A program made the translations under genes and the position numbers. Under the pieces are notes generated by a model that had not been told where the DNA came from, did not search any database, and was given only the letters and a program-made list of their open reading frames with translations. Shown here piece by piece: positions 1 to 8,543 of a stretch of 36,158 nt of DNA. Each line of letters opens with the position of its first letter. Within the stretch, counting starts at the first letter, position 1. This stretch comes from Clostridiaceae bacterium. Its GTDB lineage: Bacteria > Bacillota > Clostridia > Saccharofermentanales > DTU023. Location: positions 1-36,158 of the forward strand of contig JAAZKK010000104.1 in the NCBI GenBank assembly GCA_012799825.1. Direction: 5' to 3'.

Positions 1-2
1 AA

Positions 3-1139
3 GTGCGCCGCATGCAAAGCGGCGTGAACGCCTATTCCATCCCGGAGTGGCTTCGCAAGAAATATCAAAGCCGGTCCTTGGGTGTGATATTCGCGATCAT
101 CAGTGTGTTCCTCATCACCTTTATGATTTTGATTGTAGTACTGATGGGGAACGTGCTAAACCGGTTTTTGAACGTACCTTATGCCATTGGAGTTATTCTT
201 ATCACCGCCTACGTGTTTGCCTATTCGCTGTTTGGCGGCAGCTACACTCACGGATGGACAGGCATGATGCAATCGGTCATCATGATCGTGGCAGTCATTT
301 GGCTAGTAATCACCGCCATACCCAGCGCGGCTAATTGGAATGCCTTCACCTCTGAGGTTGTGAAGACCGAGCCCTATTATTTCAGCATCACAAATCCGAA
401 CGGCATCATATTCAAAGACCACTTCGAAGTGATTTACTGCGCCTTTTTGATGGGCTTTTGCAACGTGTTCCAGCCTCACCTCTTTAATAAAGCGCTATAT
501 CTGAAAAAGGAAAAGTCATGGACGCTAACCTCAATTCTGGGCTTTGTGGTGATTTCCATATTCAATCTTGCGCTGCTTTTGGGGCTGTTCATCCGAGTAT
601 ACATGCCTAACTTGACCAACTACGATACACTGTTCCTAAACTATATTATGAACACAATGAGCCGGTTCGCCATAGGACTCATTTTCGTGATGCTGATGGC
701 GGCAGCTATGAGCACTCTAAACGGTGTTATCATCGGCACCGTCACTAACCTCACCACTGAAGTGTTACCCAAAAGCTGGAGCGACAAGCGTTCCCTAGCC
801 ACTGTGCGGGTCATTTTAGCGGCGATGGGTGTTGTGGTCATCTTGTTTTCATTGAGACCCCCCAATTTCATCTTAATTATTGGCATGTGGGGCTACAATG
901 TTTTAATGAGCGCGGCACTAGTACCCATGGTGTGCAGTATTTGGTTGCCCAAGGTCTCCAAATACTCAGTTATCGCCTCCACCATTACCACCGTAGTAGT
1001 GTTTTTGGCAATAATGATTTCACGCATCACCTTTAACGGCGCCTGGGCATGCGGCTGGGCCGTACCTGCAGGTGTGATTATGGCAATAATCGTAGAACTG
1101 GTGATACGCGCCAAGAGTAAAGCAAAGCAAGTTCGCTGA
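3..1139 (+). CDS. Sodium:solute symporter family (SSS) permease, 3' part
   Basis: This is a polytopic membrane protein whose reading frame is open to the left edge, so the N-terminus (probably 100-150 residues) is missing. The visible 378 residues have about nine hydrophobic segments. They carry SSS landmarks: SIPEWLRKKYQSRSLG, matching the family's loop before a membrane helix, and FGGSYTHGWTGMMQSVIM, matching the conserved GG...D/G..Q segment. Members co-transport Na+ with sugars, carboxylates, amino acids or pantothenate across the cytoplasmic membrane. The substrate cannot be read here, although the general look is of the PanF-like branch. It converges with the minus-strand glp-like operon, so it need not share its function. 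The GTG at position 3 is an internal codon, not a start. Confidence 0.85.
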   Translation: MRRMQSGVNAYSIPEWLRKKYQSRSLGVIFAIISVFLITFMILIVVLMGNVLNRFLNVPYAIGVILITAYVFAYSLFGGSYTHGWTGMMQSVIMIVAVIWLVITAIPSAANWNAFTSEVVKTEPYYFSITNPNGIIFKDHFEVIYCAFLMGFCNVFQPHLFNKALYLKKEKSWTLTSILGFVVISIFNLALLLGLFIRVYMPNLTNYDTLFLNYIMNTMSRFAIGLIFVMLMAAAMSTLNGVIIGTVTNLTTEVLPKSWSDKRSLATVRVILAAMGVVVILFSLRPPNFILIIGMWGYNVLMSAALVPMVCSIWLPKVSKYSVIASTITTVVVFLAIMISRITFNGAWACGWAVPAGVIMAIIVELVIRAKSKAKQVR

Positions 1140-1160
1140 TAGGGGTTCGCCCCTATCAGC
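1135..1160. other. Perfect 11-bp hairpin with TTCG loop over the symporter stop codon
   Basis: Arms 1135-1145 and 1150-1160 are exact reverse complements (GCTGATAGGGG / CCCCTATCAGC) around a TTCG tetraloop, and the TGA stop at 1137-1139 lies inside the left arm. No T-run follows on the + strand, so it is not a canonical intrinsic terminator. It could protect the 3' end of the transcript or act as a processed or Rho-assisted end. Confidence 0.6.
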
Positions 1161-1300
1161 CCCACAGAATGCATCAGTTCTTGATGATACCACTCGACGT
1201 AATAATTCAAGAAAAGGAATCTTTTAGGTTCTTTGCAATTATAACTTAGTTCGCCAGATCGTTGATCTACAGTAGATACCTTATTTCAGCTTACAATAAA

Positions 1301-1347
1301 ACACGTTATGGAACGATGTATTTAAAGAACACCGCACCATAACGTGT
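1301..1347 (-). terminator. Probable terminator of the glp-like operon
   Basis: An 11-bp perfect inverted repeat (ACACGTTATGG at 1301-1311, CCATAACGTGT at 1337-1347) encloses a 25-nt loop. Read on the minus strand, it lies downstream of the DUF1667 gene stop at 1425, and the second arm runs into TTTATTGT. The stem and T-rich tail fit an intrinsic terminator, but the loop is unusually long and the T-tract is imperfect. Confidence 0.5.
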
Positions 1348-1424
1348 CAACTTAGTCCAGAGCTATCGCACTCGGAACAAGACTACATTAGCATTGTATT
1401 TCGCAAGCTTCCGACGCTAATCCG

Positions 1425-1781
1425 TCAGCACTTTATTTCGCCTGTTGCGACGATATCGATGCCTGTATCAAGAATGTTGTTGATCAGGACATCGCCGCGG
1501 TGGATAGGTGCATCGACAGTCAAGTCGCGGATGAGATCCATGGCCGAGAAGAGAAGCTCTTTCGGAAGGGGTTCTGCGGAGCGAACCGGTACGAGAACCT
1601 GATCCCCTCCATGCACTTTAACGGTTGTCGTTAAAATGCGAACGGGATGGAGATACTCATTCGTCGCGTAGGTCAGACCACGTTTGCATTGATTGCCTGT
1701 GATAACAAGTTCATCGTTTTCCTCACGGACTGTGATGTTGCAGCCAATGGGACAAACGGTACAGATGACTATCTTTTCCAT
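1425..1781 (-). CDS. DUF1667 domain protein of glycerol-3-phosphate dehydrogenase-like operon
   Basis: A small protein of 118 residues that starts with a cysteine cluster, CTVCPIGC at about residues 7-14, followed by a fourth cysteine in NQCKRG. This is the hallmark of DUF1667, a presumed metal or Fe-S binding module. In many Clostridia and Thermotogae it is encoded after a GlpA-like and a GlpB-like flavoprotein, exactly as here. Its ATG comes one base after the stop of the upstream flavoprotein, and its ribosome site (GGAGG) lies inside that gene, so the two are translationally coupled. It probably carries electrons or stabilises the flavoprotein complex. No enzymatic role of its own can be read. 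Confidence 0.85.
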   Translation of the reverse strand: MEKIVICTVCPIGCNITVREENDELVITGNQCKRGLTYATNEYLHPVRILTTTVKVHGGDQVLVPVRSAEPLPKELLFSAMDLIRDLTVDAPIHRGDVLINNILDTGIDIVATGEIKC

Positions 1782-1782
1782 T

Positions 1783-3042
1783 TCAGATCGCCTCCTTCAT
1801 CACTTCTACCGTGAGATCCGGGGACGTGATCTCCCTCGCATCAAAGCGCATGTGTTCCATCTCGCCCGGATTGACCCGAAGCGCTTTTTTCTGCACGATT
1901 ACCTTATCTCCGGTTTTGACAAGGATTCTCACCTTTTCCTCCGGACCTGCTACTCGGAAGTAAAGATTGATCTCGCCGCCATCTTCCGCGTTGACGATCT
2001 GCTGTGGACAGATGTAGCGGACATTTCGACCCGGTTGCGCCTGAATAACATCTTCACGCTTCTTAAGTTTGCCAAGTGCGTATTTTGCTGCGTACTGACC
2101 CGCACGTTCGCTTTCCAAAGACACATTGTCAACCAAGTCGTTGACGTGAACGACATTGCCGCAGGCAAACACATCTTCTCGACTTGTCTGCATGTACTGA
2201 TTTACAACCGGACCGTTCGTGATCGGTGAGATATCAATCTCCGCCTTGTGAGTTAGTTCGTTCTCCGGAATCAATCCAACTGACAGCAATAGTGTATCGC
2301 ACGGATATTCGACAGCTGTCTCCGGGATTGGAATGTTATTGGCGTCAACTTCACAGACTGTCACGCTTTCGATGCGTTTTCTACCCTTGATGTCTGTGAT
2401 GGTATGTTTCATCAAGAGCGGAATCTCAAAATCATCGAGGCATTGTACTTTATTTCGGGTAAGACCGGCCAGATAGTCATTGAGTTCAACAACAGCGATC
2501 ACTTTGGCACCTTCGAGTGTCATGCGACGCGCCATAATCATGCCAATGTCACCTGAACCAAGAATCACGACCCGCCTTCCGATCATAGCATTTTCGCGGT
2601 TCATCAGGCGTTGCGCTGTGCCAGCGGTAAAGACGCCTGACGGGCGCGACCCGGGAATAGTCAGTTGATGGCGCGTGCGTTCGCGACACCCCATGGCAAG
2701 CACTATGCTCCCAGCTTTAATGATGGAGAGACCGTCTTTTGCGCTAATGCAGACAACATCCTCATCAGTAATGTCAAGAACCATCGTATTTAACAGGACT
2801 TCAACACCGAGTTCCAGCGTTTTGTCGGCGAAACGGGCATAGTATTCCGGCCCGGTAAGCTCCTCTTTGAAGTAGGACAATCCGAATCCCGGATGAATAC
2901 ACTGTTGCAAAATACCGCCGATCGATTCGTCGCGTTCTACGATGAGAACCTTTTCCGCGCCTTCTTGCTTAGCCGCGATAGAGGCAGCAAGACCGGCCGG
3001 CCCCGCTCCTATGACCAATACATCACATGTGATCCTTTGCAT
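1783..3042 (-). CDS. GlpB-like FAD/NAD(P)-dependent oxidoreductase
   Basis: A 419-residue pyridine nucleotide-disulfide-type flavoprotein without an obvious redox-disulfide. The N-terminal FAD-binding Rossmann motif is GAGPAGLAASIAAKQEG (about residues 12-28). A second dinucleotide-binding motif, GSGDIGMIMARRM, lies near residue 160, and the FAD-contacting CGNVVHVNDLVD near residue 315. In this gene arrangement the protein is thought to pass electrons from the GlpA-like subunit to NAD+ or another acceptor. It starts at an ATG preceded by GGGGAGG at good spacing, 13 nt after the GlpA-like gene. Related proteins include the HcnB/opine-oxidase alpha subunits, so the substrate assignment rests on the neighbours. 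Confidence 0.85.
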   Translation of the reverse strand: MQRITCDVLVIGAGPAGLAASIAAKQEGAEKVLIVERDESIGGILQQCIHPGFGLSYFKEELTGPEYYARFADKTLELGVEVLLNTMVLDITDEDVVCISAKDGLSIIKAGSIVLAMGCRERTRHQLTIPGSRPSGVFTAGTAQRLMNRENAMIGRRVVILGSGDIGMIMARRMTLEGAKVIAVVELNDYLAGLTRNKVQCLDDFEIPLLMKHTITDIKGRKRIESVTVCEVDANNIPIPETAVEYPCDTLLLSVGLIPENELTHKAEIDISPITNGPVVNQYMQTSREDVFACGNVVHVNDLVDNVSLESERAGQYAAKYALGKLKKREDVIQAQPGRNVRYICPQQIVNAEDGGEINLYFRVAGPEEKVRILVKTGDKVIVQKKALRVNPGEMEHMRFDAREITSPDLTVEVMKEAI

Positions 3043-3055
3043 ACGCGAACCTCCC

Positions 3056-4492
3056 CTAACGCATGTCCCCTACTACGTAGTAGGAACCCTTCTCATTTTT
3101 CATAATTTCCGAAGCCGGCACATTAAGCTCTCTTGCCAGAATCTCGATCACTTTTGGCGTGCAAAATCCTGCCTGACATCTACCGGTGCCCGGGCGGACA
3201 CGCCGTTTTACTGCGTCTACACTCCGCGCTCCCAGCGGACGGTGAATCGCCTCAAGGATCTCCTGTTCAGTCACAGTTTCACAGCGGCAAACAATATTGC
3301 CGTAGAGTGGCTGTTCTTCGATCAGAGCCGCTTTTTGTTCAACAGAGAGGTCGGCGAATCGCGTGATACCCTTGCGTGTTCCGATAAAGTTTTTCTTGAA
3401 CGGCGCATTCATACCAAGAGAGACCATCAAATGCGCGACGTATTTGCCCATAGCCGCTGAGAGTGTCAACCCTGTGGAACGAACACCCGAAAGATTGATA
3501 TATCCTTTAAGGTCTTCGTAGGTGTCTACATGAAGCCCTTCGGGAACACGATTCGGTCGCAGGCCGCTGAACTGGATGATAGCATCACGCCAGTTCACGC
3601 GCGGAACGAGTTTTTCAACATCAACGCGGATCGATTTAAGCCCTTCTGCAGTAGTTTCTGTGGCAGTTTTATCGTCCAAATCTTCCGCCGTCGGTCCGAT
3701 CAGCATGTTACCATGCACTGTAGGACTCATGAGCCTGCCTTTTGTGACTTTCGTCGGAATCGGCAGGACAATGTGCTTTACTTTGCAGGACGTATTTTTA
3801 TCAAGGATGTAAAATTGTCCACGGCGTGGAACCACGTCGTAGCAGCGCTTTCCGACCATACCCGCTATCTCGTCACAAAAGAGAGCCGCGGCATTAATGA
3901 CCCACTTTGTCTCGATTTCGCCACCCGTCGTTATGACAGACTGAATGTGCCCATCGCCGGTTCGAATGTCTGTCACCTTGGTTGAAAGTAGAAAGTGAAC
4001 GCCGTTAGCAAAAGCGTTTTCGGCATAGGCCTGAACCAGAACAAAGGGATCAATAATGCTTTCCCGCGGAATATAGAGTGCGGCACGAACCTCCGGATTG
4101 ATCTCCGGCTCCATCCTCAGCACATCTTCCCGGGTGAGATATTCGACATCGTAGACCCGATTTCTCATGGCCTTATCCTTGATGGCGGGAAGCTGTTCCA
4201 GCTGCTCGTCTGTAATGGCAGGAAGAATAGCTCCGATACGTTCGAACTGCACATCCAAGTCACGCGCGATTTCGTCATACATGGGATTGGCAGCAACCAC
4301 CAGTTCTGATTCTAGAGTGCCAGGACTCGCATCATAGCCCGTATGGATAATGGCACTGTTGGACTTAGAGGCGTCACCGCCAACGTCCTCGTTTTTATCC
4401 ACCACGGTAATGTCAAGTTCGTATTTCGACAACTCTCGGGCAATCGCGCAGCCGACAGCGCCCGCACCGATTACGACAACATCCGTTTTCAT
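3056..4492 (-). CDS. GlpA-like FAD-dependent glycerol-3-phosphate dehydrogenase with C-terminal [2Fe-2S] domain
   Basis: A flavoprotein of 478 residues. It has an N-terminal FAD motif (GAGAVGCAIARELSKY), the DAO-fold segment SNSAIIHTGYDASPGTLE, and a C-terminal BFD-like domain of roughly residues 395-465 with four cysteines in CRCETV and GRCQAGFC. The family oxidises glycerol 3-phosphate to dihydroxyacetone phosphate in anaerobes, though a broader 2-hydroxyacid or amine substrate is possible. The frame is open upstream to a TTG at 4522. I prefer the ATG at 4492 because the FAD strand MKTDVVVIGAGAVG begins there and AAAGGA lies 12 nt upstream. It is the first gene of the three-gene operon and is followed by the GlpB-like gene after 13 nt. 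Confidence 0.85.
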   Translation of the reverse strand: MKTDVVVIGAGAVGCAIARELSKYELDITVVDKNEDVGGDASKSNSAIIHTGYDASPGTLESELVVAANPMYDEIARDLDVQFERIGAILPAITDEQLEQLPAIKDKAMRNRVYDVEYLTREDVLRMEPEINPEVRAALYIPRESIIDPFVLVQAYAENAFANGVHFLLSTKVTDIRTGDGHIQSVITTGGEIETKWVINAAALFCDEIAGMVGKRCYDVVPRRGQFYILDKNTSCKVKHIVLPIPTKVTKGRLMSPTVHGNMLIGPTAEDLDDKTATETTAEGLKSIRVDVEKLVPRVNWRDAIIQFSGLRPNRVPEGLHVDTYEDLKGYINLSGVRSTGLTLSAAMGKYVAHLMVSLGMNAPFKKNFIGTRKGITRFADLSVEQKAALIEEQPLYGNIVCRCETVTEQEILEAIHRPLGARSVDAVKRRVRPGTGRCQAGFCTPKVIEILARELNVPASEIMKNEKGSYYVVGDMR

Positions 4493-4919
4493 TTTTATAG
4501 CCATTCCTTTCGCTTCAATCAAGGCACAAAACGATATGAATCGCCGACAGTTTGTCTTATGATTCAGTTTTCTACCTATCTTTCTTCTATTATCCTTACC
4601 CGCTCTCGAGCAGCCTCATATCCCTCAATGTAAGAACGTCTTGTGAGAGATAAAAAGGAATTGATGGATTGTTACCGCTTTGTTGGTTTATGTGTGATTT
4701 GATTTAAGGCTAGCACAGTAAAAAGCTCTTGTCAATTGTTTTTGAGATATTTGATCAACAAATTCACCTCGTAGATGTGAGATTATATCGATCAGAGCAG
4801 CAATGCATGTTGTGTTTTGTGGGATTCGAAAATTGATATCGGCCTAAAAAACAGTGTAACGAATGACCTTACTCTCGTGTTTTTAGAGGCACCTTTCTAG
4901 AGACTGCCGCTGGCAGGAT
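4493..4919. other. Intergenic region between DeoR-type regulator and glp-like operon
   Basis: A 427-nt AT-rich stretch without a convincing gene. It holds the predicted operon promoter described separately and a small CTGCC/GGCAG stem (4904-4916) just after the regulator's stop codon. I could not see a clear palindromic repressor operator. Confidence 0.5.
4707..4735 (-). promoter_or_regulatory. Predicted sigma-A promoter of the glp-like operon
   Basis: On the minus strand, a perfect TTGACA (4735-4730) is followed by a 17-nt spacer and TAGCCT (4712-4707). The -10 is weak, but a TGC directly before it forms an extended -10. It lies about 215 nt upstream of the GlpA-like start, leaving room for a long leader or operators for the neighbouring DeoR-family protein. 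Confidence 0.5.
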
Positions 4920-5681
4920 TTACCGCGCAATGACGAGTTCTGTACCGGCTTCCGCTAAAATCCGCTTATATGGATGTGGGATTTTCTCATCGGAAACTAG
5001 AATGTCTACACTTGAAAGTGGACAAATCTGATTTAGCGCAGTAACATCAAACTTGCTATAGTCGGCAAGCGCAATAATATGCCGACTACGTTTGATCATT
5101 TTGCGTCTGGCGTTGGCTTCTTCCGAGTGATAGTCCGTGATCCAACCCTCACGGTTGACGCCGCCGACACCCATAACGAGCTTGTCCACGTTGAATTGGT
5201 CAATGGTTTGTTCCGCGAGGAAACCGGAGGTCGCTCTCTCGCCTTTTCGCACATGCCCACCAATCATCCATACATTAAATTTTTCAAAATTGATAAGCAC
5301 ATCTGCGATTGGAATTGAGTTCGTTAGAATGGTCAGATCATTATGCACATGCAGTAATTTTGCGAATTCAAGCGTTGTTGTTCCAAGTTCAAGAAAGAGG
5401 GAGTCTCCGTCATGGATGAATGGCTGCGCTGCCTTGGCAACCAGTTTTTTCTCTTTCAAGTTAATGACTTCGCGCATCTCGTACCGTGGTTCTGCGCCGT
5501 ACATATTTGGCAGCGTCGCGCCTCCGTAAACCCGCACCAGATAGCCGGCGCGTTCAAGACTTCTCAAGTCACGCCGGATCGTCTCGTCGGAAACATCATA
5601 GCGCTCGACAAGATCACGTAACCGCACCGTTTTCTCTCGATTAATCAAATCAAGAATATCGGCTCTTCTTTTCTCGAGCAC
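4920..5681 (-). CDS. DeoR/GlpR-family transcriptional regulator
   Basis: A repressor of 253 residues. The N-terminal DeoR winged helix-turn-helix is at residues 1-55 (VRLRDLVERYDVSDETIRRD, then a conserved RVYGGA turn). The C-terminal sugar-phosphate sensor domain has ELGTTTLEF and GVGGVNREGWITDYHSEEA. Members sense phosphorylated sugars or glycerol 3-phosphate. It starts at a GTG preceded by AGGAAGGAAG. It lies immediately upstream of, and in the same direction as, the GlpA-like operon, and so probably controls it. The effector is inferred from the neighbours: glycerol 3-phosphate is likely but unproven. Confidence 0.88.
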   Translation of the reverse strand: MLEKRRADILDLINREKTVRLRDLVERYDVSDETIRRDLRSLERAGYLVRVYGGATLPNMYGAEPRYEMREVINLKEKKLVAKAAQPFIHDGDSLFLELGTTTLEFAKLLHVHNDLTILTNSIPIADVLINFEKFNVWMIGGHVRKGERATSGFLAEQTIDQFNVDKLVMGVGGVNREGWITDYHSEEANARRKMIKRSRHIIALADYSKFDVTALNQICPLSSVDILVSDEKIPHPYKRILAEAGTELVIAR

Positions 5682-5805
5682 AATGACACTTCCTTCCTAA
5701 TGATCCACTTTCCATCTTCACTCATTAAATGTGGCTTAGTTGGCGATGCTGTCAAAGATCTAACACGCCATTCGAACAGATATAATCATAGACTACAAGA
5801 TCGTT

Positions 5806-6615
5806 TTACTCGACTAAGTTTCCTATCTCTGACGCTGTATAGAATTTTAAGCCTTTCGCGCTGGTATATTTTAGTATTTCTTCCAGAATGCTTTTTGAAG
5901 TAACATATTTTTCATCATGATCCGGCTTTTCTTTGATCACGTGTGAGTAAAACACCAATATTTCGCCGTTCTTTTTTGCCCGATCTATACCTTCCATTAT
6001 TTCTTTCAGTGTGTTGCCATAACTGTCGTCTATTCCTACGCCATAGATGATTTTGCTCATATTATTTTTAGAAATATAGGCCTTATTCAAATTCTTAATT
6101 CTCACTTCACTTGTCGTAACAACCGTTGCTCTTAGTATGGAAAAATACTTTAGCAATGTATGATCCAGTTCACTTGTGTGAGAACCGTACGGATATGCGA
6201 ATCCCATAGGCTCAAAACCTTTTTCCGTCATGAGCTGAATTGAAGGAGTGATCTCCTCTTTTATATAGTCGTCCAAAGAGCTTGATTTTAAAAACTCAAT
6301 GGCATTTTTATGATCGTAACCATGACTTCCAAACACATGACCATCTTCCTGAAGTGCTCTCATCATGCTGAGCTCATCCTCGGTAAGAAGATATGACCGC
6401 GTGATGAAAAAAGTCGCTTTCGCATGATATTTGTTAAATAAATCACGAGCTGAATACCAGTTCTCAATCTCCTTATCGTCAAAAGTTAACATGATCCCTG
6501 GTTCGAAATTACGACTAGAGCATGAAGTAACACCTATAAAACCGGAGCAGGTAATGAAAAGCATCATCGCTACAAGTAACAAAACATTGAGTGTCCGACT
6601 TAATCTTCTACTCAT
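5806..6615 (-). CDS. Polysaccharide deacetylase (NodB-type) lipoprotein
   Basis: A 269-residue predicted lipoprotein. It has a basic N-terminus, a hydrophobic segment (about residues 9-28) and a lipobox VTSC with the lipidated cysteine at 32. The NodB domain follows: TFDD (residues 44-47) supplies the catalytic base and a metal aspartate, HGYDH (98-102) gives the two metal histidines, AYPYG is motif 3 and FYSHV supplies the late histidine. The catalytic set therefore looks complete. Such enzymes remove N- or O-acetyl groups from peptidoglycan or surface polysaccharide outside the membrane. The frame is open to 6660. I chose the ATG at 6615 because AGAGAGG lies six bases upstream. It follows the polysaccharide locus after a terminator and a 420-nt gap, so it probably modifies that glycan but is expressed separately. 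Confidence 0.85.
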   Translation of the reverse strand: MSRRLSRTLNVLLLVAMMLFITCSGFIGVTSCSSRNFEPGIMLTFDDKEIENWYSARDLFNKYHAKATFFITRSYLLTEDELSMMRALQEDGHVFGSHGYDHKNAIEFLKSSSLDDYIKEEITPSIQLMTEKGFEPMGFAYPYGSHTSELDHTLLKYFSILRATVVTTSEVRIKNLNKAYISKNNMSKIIYGVGIDDSYGNTLKEIMEGIDRAKKNGEILVFYSHVIKEKPDHDEKYVTSKSILEEILKYTSAKGLKFYTASEIGNLVE

Positions 6616-7037
6616 ACAGAACCTCTCTTGGCAAAAACAAGTTTGTATTAGACTCATCAAGGACTTATTAGGTTCGTCAAAACTGTAATTAATCAGACAT
6701 TTTTCTTAGAAAGAGCATATTTCTTTTTAATTTAAAAATCAACAGAAACTTTTGTGGAATACACAATATTTTAAAACCTGTTATCAACGATATTGACAAG
6801 TTAATCTAATTCTATTTTAAATTTTTGCGGAAATTGACTTTTATTAAAATAGAACAGTTCCTTGTTCAAATTTTTCTCTACTTATTTCGATCACACTCCG
6901 GTTAGGTATCAATAGGTACTTTTTTCAAAGATTTTCCACTTCACACGATGTAGACTTTCTTGCATCTAGTCCTCACTTTGCAAAAAGTTGACTTTGTCAA
7001 CAGCTCGATCATTCTACGTGACTTTGTTCTGTAAGCC
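6616..7037. other. AT-rich intergenic region downstream of the polysaccharide operon
   Basis: Very AT-rich with no coding signal. It contains the terminator at 6982-7001 and a GAACA/TGTTC inverted repeat near 6852-6867. A weak minus-strand TTGTCA with a TTTTAA 17 nt further on (-35 at 6799-6794) might serve the deacetylase gene, but I would not rely on it. Confidence 0.4.
6982..7001 (-). terminator. Intrinsic terminator of the polysaccharide operon
   Basis: On the minus strand, 36 nt beyond the flippase stop, GTTGAC-AAA-GTCAAC forms a 6-bp stem with a three-base loop directly followed by TTTTT. It is short, but the stem and T-run are well formed and in the expected place. Confidence 0.6.
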
Positions 7038-8543
7038 CTATTTAGAAGGCAATATACCACGCATAAGACGAAGAAAATCCGTGATGTTCTCTTTGTAAAA
7101 AACGACATTCACACTTAATGTTATGCCAAGAGATAACATAACTACTTTTAATGCCTTGACAGTCCACTCGAAATAATTAGCAGGCATGATATTTGGCATT
7201 AGTTTAAATACTAATAGCACAAGCAAAACATTTAAGACATTAATCGAATGTCTTATTATCATCGTGCTTATACGGCGATTAAGGATATTATTTTTCAAAT
7301 GAAATGCATAATCAACTATTCTAAAACTTGTTGCAAGGATCGTTGCTGATAATATCCCAGGCAAACCAGCTACTGGCGCAAGTAATAATGATAATCCTAA
7401 ATTAAGGCCAGCTTCAACAAATGCTCCTTTCTGTGTTTCTTTGTAATGGCCGGCTGCTAGAACAAGATTATGATAATTCTGCTTTACACAATGCAATGCC
7501 TCCGAAATAACAAAGAATACCCCTACGTAGATGTTCACATATTCAATATCCTTTACACCAGCAGTATATAATCTAACGAAATCAAATAAGAGTAGACCAG
7601 CGGAAGTAAAAAAAGAAACAATAACAATCGAAGAAAGAGTCTCTGTCATATTAAAACGTTTTTTTAGCACCTCCTGCTCGTTTTTTGCAATCATGTTACC
7701 AAAGGCTGCCGCACTACTACCCGTCAAAGCAAGCACTAAGCGCCCTAACCCATTAAGTATTAAATGATATATTGCATACACAGATGCCCATTTTAAACCC
7801 AAAACGATTGTCACGACAACTGTATCAGTATAGTTATGAATGCAATACGCAATATGATGTCCAAAACCATTCCATCTTTGTTTAATAGCCTCATTGTCTG
7901 GAGGAACTGATTTTTGCAAATTATACTGTTTTCTTGCATATATACTCAATAGCGTTGGTCTAATTAAAAATACGCTGGCACTAACAAGCTTAATAATATG
8001 GATTCCAAGTCCCAAGTTTAAAAGAAGAACAGACAAAAATGTATTTAGAATTAATACTACGATTTGCAAGCTTGTAACAATATAGCTTCTTTGATCAGCT
8101 TGAAACAAAATCACAAAGCTTATTCCAAAATAATATTCTGCGAAAACACTAATTGAAAGAATAACAACAAGTGACGATGTGAATAGCCAGCTCAACTCAG
8201 CATGTGAAATATATTTAAATGTTAACGCTAAAACAACAACATATCCAATAAATATATACGCAATCTTTTTGAAAAAGGACTGGGTGGCATTCATAATGCC
8301 GCTGACTTTTATCGTATCATTGTGCGCGAGTGGCGAATAAAGCGCAGCCCTAGTTACTCCACCCACACCTGCTTCAATCAAGGAAATATAGCCCAAAAAT
8401 TGAGTAATAGAAGCTACTGCACCATTCACTTCTGAACCAAATGCACGAAGCAACAATCTTGGTAATATAAAACTACAAACGATTGTTACTATCTGAAGTA
8501 GTACAGATGATAGCATGTTTAATAATGCTCTTTTAGTTCTCAT
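7038..8543 (-). CDS. Polysaccharide flippase (Wzx-like, MOP superfamily)
   Basis: A 501-residue, strongly hydrophobic protein with about 12-14 membrane segments. The N-terminus (LPRLLLRAFGSEVNGAVASI) carries the PRLLxxxFGxExxG pattern of the polysaccharide biosynthesis/export family. Wzx proteins flip undecaprenyl-diphosphate-linked oligosaccharide repeat units across the cytoplasmic membrane. Its start overlaps the end of the GT2 gene by 11 nt, so it is the last gene of the operon and translationally coupled. Together with the polymerase-like gene at 10864-12090 it indicates Wzx/Wzy-dependent assembly. The closest branch may be the lipopolysaccharide/teichuronic-type flippases. Codon use is AT-rich. 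Confidence 0.87.
   Translation of the reverse strand: MRTKRALLNMLSSVLLQIVTIVCSFILPRLLLRAFGSEVNGAVASITQFLGYISLIEAGVGGVTRAALYSPLAHNDTIKVSGIMNATQSFFKKIAYIFIGYVVVLALTFKYISHAELSWLFTSSLVVILSISVFAEYYFGISFVILFQADQRSYIVTSLQIVVLILNTFLSVLLLNLGLGIHIIKLVSASVFLIRPTLLSIYARKQYNLQKSVPPDNEAIKQRWNGFGHHIAYCIHNYTDTVVVTIVLGLKWASVYAIYHLILNGLGRLVLALTGSSAAAFGNMIAKNEQEVLKKRFNMTETLSSIVIVSFFTSAGLLLFDFVRLYTAGVKDIEYVNIYVGVFFVISEALHCVKQNYHNLVLAAGHYKETQKGAFVEAGLNLGLSLLLAPVAGLPGILSATILATSFRIVDYAFHLKNNILNRRISTMIIRHSINVLNVLLVLLVFKLMPNIMPANYFEWTVKALKVVMLSLGITLSVNVVFYKENITDFLRLMRGILPSK

Noticed and set aside
1693-2229. 178-codon open frame on the + strand opposite the GlpB-like gene
   Set aside because: It is antisense to a well-supported flavoprotein gene, and its translation has no recognisable protein character.
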